Source of the DNA: Eutrophocola sp965661105 | GTDB taxonomy: Bacteria; Pseudomonadota; Gammaproteobacteria; Pseudomonadales; Pseudohongiellaceae | Reading direction: 5' to 3' | Length of the DNA: 64,000 nucleotides | NCBI GenBank assembly: GCA_965661105.1 | Contig: CBFICR010000002.1 | Span: 51,260-115,259, forward strand | In this document: positions 25,712 through 33,648 of the stretch, piece by piece | How the letters are laid out: every line of letters starts with the position of its first letter | Position numbering within the stretch: the first letter of the stretch is position 1 | Translations under genes and position numbers: made by a program | Notes under the pieces: generated by a model | Databases searched by the model: none | What the model saw: only the letters and a program-made list of their open reading frames with translations | Told to the model about the DNA's origin: nothing

Positions 25712-25730
25712 AGTATAAGGTATTTGACAG
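25701..25730. promoter_or_regulatory. inverted repeat overlapping the csp copy 2 promoter region
   Basis: CTGTCAA, 16 bases, TTGACAG: a perfect 7-bp inverted repeat. Between the arms, on the minus strand, lies TATACT (25712-25717), a good -10, with TTGACT (25733-25738) 15 bases upstream as a short-spaced -35 candidate. Either the repeat is an operator or the TTGACA in its left arm is a second -35. Confidence 0.4.
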
Positions 25731-25864
25731 GAAGTCAACAAATAGATTAATCAGTCGCCCCTGGCATCCAGGTGGTTTAACGGGCGCGATGGGGGGCGCG
25801 GGTCTCACCTCGCACAACCATTGGTTACATGGATTATGATTTTTTTGTTGATCTTCCCGAGGCG

Positions 25865-25898
25865 AAAAAAAACCCGCATCAATAAATGCGGGTTTTTG
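25865..25898 (-). terminator. terminator of the Asp-rich protein gene
   Basis: AAACCCGCAT, 6 bases, ATGCGGGTTT with A- and T-runs. It lies 30 bases after the stop codon on the minus strand. Confidence 0.85.
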
Positions 25899-25927
25899 AG
25901 ACCTTAAAATAAGGCAAATTCACTGCG

Positions 25928-26641
25928 TTAATTTTTCAGGCGACAGCTAACCGTTTCGCTCAGCAAGAGCTCATCGGTATCAGCGGCAAAAACCTCAGCC
26001 AACACAGTAGCATCCTGAATGAAACCTGCCTCTATGGCTTCAGCCCCTTCAAGCACGTCATCCGCATCGTTATCAAACTCTATTTCCACTTCATCATCAT
26101 CAGTGCTGTAGGCTTCAGACTGTACTGAATTAGCGCCTGAAGTGATAATGGCATAATAACTGCCGGTAGCAAGATCATTGGCTTCGACCTTCACCCTTGA
26201 GCGAACCTGATCGCCGGCTTGCTCACGAACCTCGCAGGAAGCGAATAAATTGGCGACATCGTCAAAATCATCGTCCGAATTACTATCATCAGAGTCATCG
26301 TCTGCCACATCATCGCTTGAATCATCATCAGAGTCGTCTTCATCTTCCGGATCATCATCAATAAAAGTGGCATAGTTGGCCATCTCTTCACACATGGCTG
26401 CATCTTCCGGTTCTGCAAAAACCATCTCGTAATTGAAAGACTTGCCGCGTCTCTCCAGCACAATATCAAAAAAGCGTCCATCGGCTGCCCCGCCGTAGCC
26501 CTGGATTCGCACACAGGGCACCTGTAACTCATCACTGGAAAAATCAGCTTTTGCAGATCCTTTTACTCGATCTGCGAGCGCCGGCTGGGATAGCATTATT
26601 GCCGCAAGTGAAATGGCGCAGGAAAGCTTTAACTTTTTCAT
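25928..26641 (-). CDS. exported Asp-rich protein of unknown function
   Basis: I do not recognise a family. The 237-aa protein starts at 26641 (MKKLKLSCAISLAAIMLSQP, GAGG 6 bases upstream), giving a clear signal peptide cut after ALA (about residue 23). An extremely acidic stretch at residues 95-128 is almost only Asp, Glu and Ser and could bind calcium or other cations. Four mature cysteines (43, 84, 136 and near the C terminus) could form disulfides. The C-terminal half looks like beta-rich repeats (GSYYAIITSGANSVQSEAYS). A long upstream frame extension is not supported. It is divergent from the DUF6152 gene; a perfect FNR/Anr box lies 110 bases upstream. Confidence 0.75.
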   Translation of the reverse strand: MKKLKLSCAISLAAIMLSQPALADRVKGSAKADFSSDELQVPCVRIQGYGGAADGRFFDIVLERRGKSFNYEMVFAEPEDAAMCEEMANYATFIDDDPEDEDDSDDDSSDDVADDDSDDSNSDDDFDDVANLFASCEVREQAGDQVRSRVKVEANDLATGSYYAIITSGANSVQSEAYSTDDDEVEIEFDNDADDVLEGAEAIEAGFIQDATVLAEVFAADTDELLLSETVSCRLKN

Positions 26642-26750
26642 GGAAAACCTCGTTGTTTTAAAACATTTGGAGTACTTCAAAATAGTAGCACCTTTGCCTT
26701 TAAAGGAATGTGATATAGCACACAGACCACAGTTTATAAGGGCTTGAACC

Positions 26751-26764
26751 TTGATATAGATCAA
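26751..26764. promoter_or_regulatory. FNR/Anr-type box
   Basis: TTGATATAGATCAA is a perfect match to the TTGAT-N4-ATCAA consensus, located between the divergent Asp-rich protein and DUF6152 genes, 110 and 156 bases from their starts. No -10 at the class II distance was seen for either direction. Confidence 0.65.
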
Positions 26765-26919
26765 ATTCACCCAGGTTAATAGCCGATCAGTGTAGTGGCT
26801 TTCGAACAATTGATACCTTAGTCTCACCAACATAAACCGCGTAGAACAAATAGAGAAACCATATTTGCTAAACATTTGCTCAAGATAATAACCGTTAGAC
26901 AATAAGGGGATATCCAACG

Positions 26920-28050
26920 ATGCTCGGACAGATCAAAAAACACACAATACCATTGGCGCTTGCCGCTCTCGCCTTTTCCAGCGCCACATTTGCTCACCAT
27001 GGCTTCGGCCGCTTTGATCGTGCCAACGATTCCACCATCACCGGCACCATCACCGATATCGACTTTGTTAACCCCCACTCCTATCTGTATTTCGACCAGG
27101 TCACGGAAAGTGGAGAAATCATCGCCATGCGCTGTGAAATGCGCGCGGCTACACTGATGCGCCGCTCTGGCTGGTCGAAGGAAATGTTTGTCCCCGGCCT
27201 GCCGGTGACTATTTATGGCTTCAAGCATCGCACTGACCCTGGCTCCTGCTATGTCGAGGACATTACCATTGGTGACGCCCCGGCCCTAAACCGGAACGAT
27301 CAGTTGGAAACGCCGGAACTTGATTTGAGCAGTCGTCCCTTTCGACTGCCCAACGGAGAGGTAAACATCAGTGGCGACTGGGCTCAGGAGCAGTATGTCA
27401 TTGCCACGCCGCCCAGTGGACAGGGCGTTGGTCTGGTACCAAAAAGTATGAAAGCCGGCATCGAGGCGGGCGAGATATCCACAGACAATATTCCTCCTTC
27501 CGGCTGGGGCCCTCGCCCGGTCACGCTTACTGCCCGGGGGCAGGCAGAATTTGATGCGTTTGAAATGTGGTCCGTAGAAGATAACCCGCGACTGCGCTGC
27601 CAGCCCACCAGCATTATTTTTGACTGGGTCTTTGACGGTGCCATTAACCGTATTACCCAGGAAGAAGATCGCATTGTTATCAATTATGGCTTGTATGCCT
27701 TTGAACGGATTATTCATATGGACATGGATGAGCACCCTGCGAATCCTGAGCCCACTTATTCCGGACACTCCATTGGCCATTGGGACGGCGATACGCTGGT
27801 GGTGGATACCATTGGCTTTGAACCCGGTGTGATTGCCCCACCGCTGCGAAACAGCGACCAGTTGCACATCGTTGAACGCTGGACTCTTGATCCAGAGACG
27901 CTGGCACTGACACGGAATTACGTCGCTACCGACCCCGTTTATTACACTGATGAATATACTGGTTCAGACACAGTACTGGTGGCCGATGTGCCTTATCAGG
28001 GTGAACCCTGTGATGAACTGACTTTTGAGTTTCTGGAGTTCCAGAAATAA
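26920..28050 (+). CDS. exported DUF6152-type protein
   Basis: A 376-aa protein with a signal peptide (residues 1-25, SATFA|HHG). The mature protein starts with HHGFGRFD, the hallmark of DUF6152, followed by a small beta domain to about residue 120 (ITGTITDIDFVNPHSYLYFD). The C-terminal 230 residues form a second domain with VNISGDWAQEQYVI, GHSIGHWDGDTLVVDTIGF and HIVERWTLDPETLALTRNYV, found with DUF6152 in other proteobacteria and acidobacteria. The exposed N-terminal histidines after signal cleavage suggest metal binding; no reaction is known to me. GGGG lies upstream of the ATG. Terminator follows at 28085-28122. Confidence 0.8.
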   Translation: MLGQIKKHTIPLALAALAFSSATFAHHGFGRFDRANDSTITGTITDIDFVNPHSYLYFDQVTESGEIIAMRCEMRAATLMRRSGWSKEMFVPGLPVTIYGFKHRTDPGSCYVEDITIGDAPALNRNDQLETPELDLSSRPFRLPNGEVNISGDWAQEQYVIATPPSGQGVGLVPKSMKAGIEAGEISTDNIPPSGWGPRPVTLTARGQAEFDAFEMWSVEDNPRLRCQPTSIIFDWVFDGAINRITQEEDRIVINYGLYAFERIIHMDMDEHPANPEPTYSGHSIGHWDGDTLVVDTIGFEPGVIAPPLRNSDQLHIVERWTLDPETLALTRNYVATDPVYYTDEYTGSDTVLVADVPYQGEPCDELTFEFLEFQK

Positions 28051-28084
28051 AAAACTGTATAAGCGGTTACACAGACAAAAAAAG

Positions 28085-28122
28085 AAAAGCCAGGAATGTT
28101 ATTCACTCCTGGCTTTTTTTTC
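28085..28122. terminator. bidirectional terminator
   Basis: AAAAGCCAGGA, an 11-base loop, TCCTGGCTTTT with A- and T-runs, between the convergent DUF6152 gene and the gene at 28155. Confidence 0.88.
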
Positions 28123-28154
28123 ACAAGTCTAATTATTGTCTTGGTTAAGCCAGA

Positions 28155-28859
28155 CTACTCGCTATCACCAATGCGCATGCCCTGGTTAACTACAACAGTT
28201 GAAACAGTAACAGTACAACCATCGGGTGCATTATCGCCGACACATGGAGCAATAATACTACCGCCACCATTTGCAGCCACAAGCATACTGCCGTCGTCAG
28301 ACACAAAATAATTCAAAGGAGCAGGAAACGCTGCAAACTGGATGCTTAACTGATCACCATCTTGCATATACGTGAAAGGCACATCCTGGGTTTGACAAAA
28401 GGTAGCGCTTTCCATGATTGAGGTATCTTCGTTATTAAAGTCCATATCAATAAATCGTCGTCCTTCACAGCTCAGCACAAAAGTACTTCCTGTGCCGTCC
28501 CCATAAAAGTGATAAATGACCTGTCCCAGAGAATGGCCTGAACCCTGGACAGGCGCAACATTATTGATAAAAAATTGCGAGCCCCTGGAGGTTATAAGAT
28601 AAGAACCTCCGCTTACCTCATTACTGGTATCCCCCAGATAACCCAAAGCAGCCTCAAGCGCTTCAATTCTCGCCAGCAGGGCTTTTGTGCCATGCTTGTC
28701 CTTATCCTTGCCATTATCTTCATCTTCGTACTTGTCTTTGCTTTTACTTTTTTTAACCTCGTATCCCTTATCATCGTCTTTGTCTTTCCCGCCCTTGTCA
28801 TCGGCATAGGCCAAACTGGTCATCGATAAGGCCATTAGTAATAAAATTAAATGCTTCAT
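28155..28859 (-). CDS. exported protein with Lys/Asp-rich N terminus, unknown function
   Basis: Not recognised. The 234-aa protein starts at 28859 (GGGA 8 bases upstream) with a signal peptide cut after SLAYA (about residue 19). Residues 20-57 are nearly all Lys, Asp, Glu and Gly, then a short coiled coil (ALLARIEALEAALGYLG, 59-75), then a compact beta-rich domain of about 150 residues with three or four cysteines (SCEGRRF, FCQTQD, APCVGDNAPDGC). The layout, a charged linker plus coiled coil before a globular domain, suggests an oligomeric exported or surface protein. Confidence 0.75.
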   Translation of the reverse strand: MKHLILLLMALSMTSLAYADDKGGKDKDDDKGYEVKKSKSKDKYEDEDNGKDKDKHGTKALLARIEALEAALGYLGDTSNEVSGGSYLITSRGSQFFINNVAPVQGSGHSLGQVIYHFYGDGTGSTFVLSCEGRRFIDMDFNNEDTSIMESATFCQTQDVPFTYMQDGDQLSIQFAAFPAPLNYFVSDDGSMLVAANGGGSIIAPCVGDNAPDGCTVTVSTVVVNQGMRIGDSE

Positions 28860-29071
28860 AGTCACGATCCCTGAGTTGATTGGTCATTTTTTTATTTTAA
28901 ATAACTTGCACAAGGGTACTGACAGTAAGGCTGGAGTTGTCTCAGACATATCAAGAACAATCAGGCGCTTTTTTATAACACACCTGATAACCTGAGATAC
29001 CAACAATCCGGTATCAAGGCATATGCTTCAGCCTGGAAGCGGAAGAAAATAGTGAACTTATGGATTAGCGA

Positions 29072-29782
29072 TTATATCGCCAGCACCATCTGCCCATGCA
29101 GTCCATTGGCTGTTCTATCGACCTGGATAGTCAGTTCACGCTGCGCATCGGCATCACCACGTAACACCAGATCACGTTCCAGCGTCATGGGATTCAAGCC
29201 CCGCTCCTGGTAAGGCGCCTCAGCATAGACATAGGAATCAAATTCCGAAGGCAAAAATAACTGGGTCACAAAAGCACTCCACTGCTGGGCGCCGGGAAAT
29301 AATGCCCTCACATGAATATGCGCGAGACGACCGGAATACCAACCCGGATAGATGGTCATAAATTCAGCCTTGCCGTCACTGTCGCTCACCTGATGTCCGC
29401 GCAGGAATGACGGGCGGTCACGAGTATCGACCTGCTGGCCGCTAAGTCGCAGAGTCTGATGATCAAAAAATTCATTCAATACGCCGGAATACAAGCCGTT
29501 GGCATCGGAATGCCACACGTCTACCACCGCGCCTTCGATGGGAGTACAGTGATAGTCATCCTTGACCATGAAGGTCAGTCGAAATGGCACCCCTGCCCGA
29601 TCTTCACGGATATCTGAGCGGCGCATGCTGTCAAGTGTATAGTAAGGTCCTGCCGTCAGGCGTACAGTGGGCGCACAGGACTCACTGGGCATATAAAGTT
29701 CCTGGGCACCAGCAACCTGTGAGAGAGCACTACCGGATAGCAGCAAGCCACTGGCTGTTTTAACAAAGTTTCTTCTTTTCAT
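29072..29782 (-). CDS. Tat-exported intradiol ring-cleavage dioxygenase-like protein
   Basis: The 236-aa protein starts at 29782 (AAGGGA 6 bases upstream). It carries a twin-arginine signal (MKRRNFVKTASGLLLSGSAL), so it would be exported folded. The body matches the intradiol dioxygenase fold: LTAGPYYTLDSMRRSDIRED, IEGAVVDVWHSDANGLYSGV, and IYPGWYSGRLAHIHVR, which holds the Tyr and two His expected to bind the non-heme ferric iron. Such exported homologues are annotated as protocatechuate dioxygenase-like but their substrates are mostly untested. It stands alone, divergent from the beta-propeller gene, with no aromatic catabolic genes nearby. Confidence 0.85.
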   Translation of the reverse strand: MKRRNFVKTASGLLLSGSALSQVAGAQELYMPSESCAPTVRLTAGPYYTLDSMRRSDIREDRAGVPFRLTFMVKDDYHCTPIEGAVVDVWHSDANGLYSGVLNEFFDHQTLRLSGQQVDTRDRPSFLRGHQVSDSDGKAEFMTIYPGWYSGRLAHIHVRALFPGAQQWSAFVTQLFLPSEFDSYVYAEAPYQERGLNPMTLERDLVLRGDADAQRELTIQVDRTANGLHGQMVLAI

Positions 29783-29927
29783 GTTGAGTCCCTTTTGATA
29801 AATGCTTGTTACCGGCAACTGTTATAAATACTAAGACAATATTAAGATGAACACTATCAGGAATAATAATTACTAAACCCAGACTATTTTTCGACCCGAA
29901 TAAATTCAGGGTTAACAGGAGATAATC

Positions 29928-30989
29928 ATGTTGATTAACGCAGGAAAACTGTTCTTATTGAGTATGCTGTTTTTATTGAGCCCATCAGCCTGGGCACAGA
30001 CGGACTGCGAATCAGCTGGTGACGTGGAATTCATTTGTGGACCTGCGAATGCCGAAGATCTGGTTCAGGTGCCAGATAGCGACTGGATAATCAGCAGCGC
30101 GATGACTGCCAACACAGGTGTTTATCTCATTAATGCCAACACTGGTGTCTGGCATGCTCCTGCAGATATTGCTATTGCTCATGACAGGGCTCGCTATCCC
30201 CTGTGCCCGTCCTCGCCTGATATGAGCCGGCTGGAAACTCACGGTCTGAATATCCGTTCAACCGGCCCTGATCAAGCCACGCTCTATGCAGTAGCCCATG
30301 GCGCCCGTGAGTCCATTGAAGTCTATGATGTGGATACAGGAAATGGAACACCCCAGCTGACCTGGAAAGGCTGTGTACTTATGCCCGAAGGCCTGGCAGC
30401 TAACAGCGTAGCCTCGTTTGCAGATGGCACGCTGGTGGCCACAGTCCTGTTGATGCCGGGAAAATCCTTTGCTGATTCCGTCGCCATGCGTCCCACTGGC
30501 GCAGTATTCAAATGGACACCCGGGCAGCGCGAATTTGTGCTGATGGAAAATAGTGAATTGCCTGGTAACAATGGTATTGAAGTGTCCGCTGACGGTAGTG
30601 AAATCTTTGTGGTCTCTTCCGGCTTTCAGACCATCGTCGCTTTTTCCAACAGTAATCCTGCCCGATTACTGCGCAGCACCGAACAATTACCCATTACACC
30701 GGACAATGTCCACCTGGGGCCCAATGGCATGCTCCTTACCGGCGGCATGAAAAACGATGTGCCAGCCTGTGGTGGCGCTCCCGGCCCGCAACATGATCTG
30801 GCCGCCCTGGGAAGTTGTCCGCGCGGATCCATTGCCATAGCCATCGACCCGATATCCATGGCCAACCGGGTATTGGTGGAAACACCCGCAATGCCGGAAT
30901 TCAGCAATGCAACGATGGTATTGGATACAGGAAATCGTTACTGGTTTGGTACGTTTAATGGCGACCGCATTGCCTATAAAAACAAGTAG
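29928..30989 (+). CDS. exported beta-propeller protein, SMP-30/paraoxonase-like
   Basis: A 353-aa protein with a signal peptide (residues 1-23, SAWA|QTD). Repeated blade-like motifs are seen: ETHGLNIRS, NSVASFADGTLVAT, PGNNGIEVSADGSEIFVVS, and TPDNVHLGPNGMLLTGG. These Asn/Asp-rich turns resemble the calcium-site blades of SMP-30/gluconolactonase and arylesterase/paraoxonase propellers. Probably a periplasmic lactonase or esterase, but the substrate is unknown. AGGAG lies 6 bases before the ATG. Divergent from the dioxygenase-like gene. Confidence 0.75.
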   Translation: MLINAGKLFLLSMLFLLSPSAWAQTDCESAGDVEFICGPANAEDLVQVPDSDWIISSAMTANTGVYLINANTGVWHAPADIAIAHDRARYPLCPSSPDMSRLETHGLNIRSTGPDQATLYAVAHGARESIEVYDVDTGNGTPQLTWKGCVLMPEGLAANSVASFADGTLVATVLLMPGKSFADSVAMRPTGAVFKWTPGQREFVLMENSELPGNNGIEVSADGSEIFVVSSGFQTIVAFSNSNPARLLRSTEQLPITPDNVHLGPNGMLLTGGMKNDVPACGGAPGPQHDLAALGSCPRGSIAIAIDPISMANRVLVETPAMPEFSNATMVLDTGNRYWFGTFNGDRIAYKNK

Positions 30990-31032
30990 CGCAAATAAGC
31001 GCCGATGAATCATGCCGTCTTCTGAACTGGTC

Positions 31033-31072
31033 AAAAAAAAACCCTCATACCTGCAAAGGTATGAGGGTTTTT
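31033..31072. terminator. bidirectional terminator between propeller gene and tRNAs
   Basis: AAAAACCCTCATACC, 6 bases, GGTATGAGGGTTTTT, a perfect 15-bp inverted repeat. It ends the tRNA unit on the minus strand and the plus-strand propeller gene. Confidence 0.92.
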
Positions 31073-31076
31073 AATG

Positions 31077-31152
<76 letters not shown>

Positions 31153-31172
31153 TAAAACTGATTTGTTATGAA

Positions 31173-31248
31173 TGGTGGAGCCAAGCGGGATCGAACCGCT
31201 GACCTCAACACTGCCAGTGTTGCGCTCTCCCAGCTGAGCTATGGCCCC
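31173..31248 (-). tRNA. tRNA-Ala (anticodon GGC)
   Basis: 76 bases with encoded CCA. Acceptor stem GGGGCCA/TGGCTCC, D arm AGCTCAGCTGGGAGAGC, anticodon stem CAACA/TGTTG around CTGGCAG, T arm GCGGTTCGATCCCGC. First in the two-tRNA unit. Confidence 0.97.
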
Positions 31249-31325
31249 GCTTTTTGCTTCTTACTTCACTCATAACTGCCATCATTCCTGATGACATTTG
31301 CCGTCACGGAACGGCAAAGACGCGC

Positions 31326-31354
31326 ATTTTAGGGATGCCCCCCTGATGTGTCAA
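31326..31354 (-). promoter_or_regulatory. promoter of the tRNA-Ala/tRNA-Glu unit
   Basis: On the minus strand TTGACA (31349-31354), a 17-base spacer, TAAAAT (31326-31331), followed by the GC-rich discriminator GCGCGTC, as in stable-RNA promoters under stringent control. Confidence 0.85.
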
Positions 31355-31422
31355 GAAGTTTAGGGTTTATAAGGGCTTGAGAGGCTTTTTATTCACTCTC
31401 AATAACTTACCTTACGCGCACT

Positions 31423-31460
31423 CCTTGCCACTTGATACTCGTAACTTGTAACTTGTGACT
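31423..31460 (-). repeat. heptad array, 5 units, at the gltX 3' end
   Basis: Plus strand units CCTTGCC, ACTTGAT, ACTCGTA, ACTTGTA, ACTTGTG, then ACT. The last bases touch the gltX stop codon (31459-31461); in the gltX direction the units read NNCAAGT. Confidence 0.8.
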
Positions 31461-32946
31461 ATATTCCCAGCGCCCGATAATCACTTTCCAGCTTCTTCGC
31501 CCCTTTCTTTGATACGCCGCCCAGCACTTCGATCCCATGACGCAACCGTGCGCGGGTCATATCCTTGCCAAGTACAGCAATAGAATCAATGACCGATGTG
31601 GATACCGACGTACCGGCGATGGCAATGAACACTGGAAACAGGAAATCACGAATCTTGAGCTCCATTTTTTCCGCCATGTCCATCAGCAGGGTTTCAATGC
31701 GATCCCGATGCCATTGCGGCAGGGTTTCGATGGCCCAGGCAATAAACTGCAGGATTTTAACGCTATCTTCGATACTGATTTTTTTATGCTCAAAATCCGC
31801 AACAGTAATTTTGGGCAGACCGCTTATAAAAAAACCTGCAATGCCAGCGACATCGCTGAACAGCTCTACGCGCTGTTTGATCAGCGGAATAATCCTGTGC
31901 ATGGTTGCCGGATCAAAGGCCCATTCACCAAAACGTTGCATGAACTCTTCATCCGAAAGTTTCTCGCGCAGGTAACGGCCATTGAGCCAATCCAGTTTTT
32001 CGGTATCAAAGACTGGCCCCCCCAGAGAGACCCGGTTGATATCGAAATTCGCAATCATATCTGCCACTGAAAATAATTCTTCGCCATCAGGCATGGACCA
32101 GCCCATCATGCCCAGGTAGTTAACCACGGCTTCGCTGAGATAGCCCATTTTCTGGTAGTAACCAATGCTGGTGGGATTCTTGCGTTTGCTGAGCTTGCTT
32201 TTATCGGCGTTGCGAAGCAGCGGCATATGAATAAGCACTGGTGGCTCCCAGCCAAAGTATTCATACAGTTTCAAATGCTTGGGCGCCGAGGTAATCCATT
32301 CCTCACCTCGAATCACGTGAGTAATCTGCATCAGGTGATCATCCACCACATTGGCCAGATGGTAGGTGGGCAGGCCATCGGATTTCATCAGCACCTGCAT
32401 ATCAATCTGATGCCAATCGATCTCGATATCGCCCCGCAGCATGTCCTTAACAACACATTTGCCATCGGCAGGCACCAGCATGCGAATGACGTGGGGCAAA
32501 TTAGTGGCAAGTCGCTGCTTCACATCCTTTTCGTCCAGAGTCAGACAATGACCGTCGTAGCCCGGCTGGATTTTTTCTTCCTGCTGCTTGCGTCGCAGTT
32601 CGGTCAGGCGTTCCTCGGTACAGAAACAGGGAAAGGCATGGCCATCCTCAACCAGTTTGTTGACATGTTCCTTGTAAATGTCACTGCGCTCACTCTGTCG
32701 GTAGGGCCCAAAGTCACCGCCCTTGTCCGGACCTTCGTCCCAATCCAGATGCAACCAGCGCAGGGAATCAAGGATGTCCTGCTCGGATTCCCGGGTACTG
32801 CGAACCTGATCGGTATCTTCAATACGCAGGATAAACTTGCCGCCCATCTGACGGGCAAAGCACATATTGAACAACGCGATATAGGCGGTTCCTACATGGG
32901 GATCGCCAGTGGGTGATGGTGCAATTCGGGTTCTGACTTGTGACAT
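31459..32946 (-). CDS. gltX: glutamate--tRNA ligase
   Basis: Charges tRNA-Glu. The 495-aa class I synthetase has the HIGH-type motif in RIAPSPTGDPHVGTAY and the KMSKS-type motif in KSKLSKRKNPTS, with a C-terminal anticodon-binding helical domain. I start it at 32946 (MSQVRTRIAPSP); the frame continues 13 codons upstream without a binding site or homology. Its substrate tRNA gene lies just downstream, an apt neighbour. Confidence 0.95.
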   Translation of the reverse strand: MSQVRTRIAPSPTGDPHVGTAYIALFNMCFARQMGGKFILRIEDTDQVRSTRESEQDILDSLRWLHLDWDEGPDKGGDFGPYRQSERSDIYKEHVNKLVEDGHAFPCFCTEERLTELRRKQQEEKIQPGYDGHCLTLDEKDVKQRLATNLPHVIRMLVPADGKCVVKDMLRGDIEIDWHQIDMQVLMKSDGLPTYHLANVVDDHLMQITHVIRGEEWITSAPKHLKLYEYFGWEPPVLIHMPLLRNADKSKLSKRKNPTSIGYYQKMGYLSEAVVNYLGMMGWSMPDGEELFSVADMIANFDINRVSLGGPVFDTEKLDWLNGRYLREKLSDEEFMQRFGEWAFDPATMHRIIPLIKQRVELFSDVAGIAGFFISGLPKITVADFEHKKISIEDSVKILQFIAWAIETLPQWHRDRIETLLMDMAEKMELKIRDFLFPVFIAIAGTSVSTSVIDSIAVLGKDMTRARLRHGIEVLGGVSKKGAKKLESDYRALGI

Positions 32947-33155
32947 AGATTTATTTCTTTTGTTGTAGGGTTTCCAGCCGAACATTTTCAGGCTTGCTCA
33001 TGGAGTTTTGTGAGCTGATGCATCAATAAACTCCTTGCCCTGCCGAGTTCACCTGTCCCCGGCGAGGGGTATTGGAACTCTCGCCAGGTCGCTTATTAAA
33101 ACGTCGCGATTATACGCAGATTGCCGGTACGAAGCATCTGCCGTCAGTTTGCGGG

Positions 33156-33572
33156 CTAGTCGTCTGTAACCGTTTTGCGTTGCTGCTTCACCAATCCGCG
33201 CCTGGTTTTACTGTCAAGACGCTTTCTTACTGCAGATTTTTTAGGCCTGGTGGCGATACGCTTTTTCGGTACCACCAGAGCCTGCCTGATAATGGCCTTC
33301 AGACGTTCAAGCGCTTCTTCCCTGTTGCGTAACTGGCTGCGTTCTTCCCTGGCTTTGATAACCAGTACGCCCTCCTTGGTGATACGCGAATCAGACAAGC
33401 GTAGTAGTCGCTGCTTCACTTCCCGTGGCAGAGAAGAGTTATTGATATCGAAACGCAGCTGAATGGCCGTGTTGACCTTGTTGACGTTTTGCCCGCCCGG
33501 CCCCTGTGCCAGCGTGGCATTGAATTCCACTTCGTGGTCGCTGAGGCGAATTTTCGGGGAGATATAGATCAT
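33156..33572 (-). CDS. arfB: alternative ribosome-rescue factor, peptidyl-tRNA hydrolase ArfB
   Basis: Releases stalled nascent chains from ribosomes lacking a stop codon. The 138-aa protein has the GGQ motif (residues 26-28 in QGPGGQNVN) and a basic C-terminal tail (KKRIATRPKKSAVRKRLDSK) that inserts in the mRNA channel; length matches E. coli YaeJ (about 140 aa). Single gene; a heptad array begins 10 bases before its start. Its promoter is not evident. Confidence 0.93.
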   Translation of the reverse strand: MIYISPKIRLSDHEVEFNATLAQGPGGQNVNKVNTAIQLRFDINNSSLPREVKQRLLRLSDSRITKEGVLVIKAREERSQLRNREEALERLKAIIRQALVVPKKRIATRPKKSAVRKRLDSKTRRGLVKQQRKTVTDD

Positions 33573-33582
33573 TACATAAAGT

Positions 33583-33603
33583 CACAAGTTACAAGTCTCA
33601 AAT
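33583..33603. repeat. heptad array, 3 units, between the hydrolase gene and arfB
   Basis: Plus strand CACAAGT, TACAAGT, CTCAAAT. Unlike the other arrays it lies about 45 bases after the preceding stop (33649) and reads ACTTG in the transcription direction. Confidence 0.75.
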
Positions 33604-33648
33604 TAAAAGCGTTAGCGGCCTGGCTCTTGCGCCTCTTTCTTACAGTCA

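Noticed and set aside
25657..25839. Small frame opposite the csp copy 2 leader
   Set aside because: Lies over a conserved leader of another gene and has no support.
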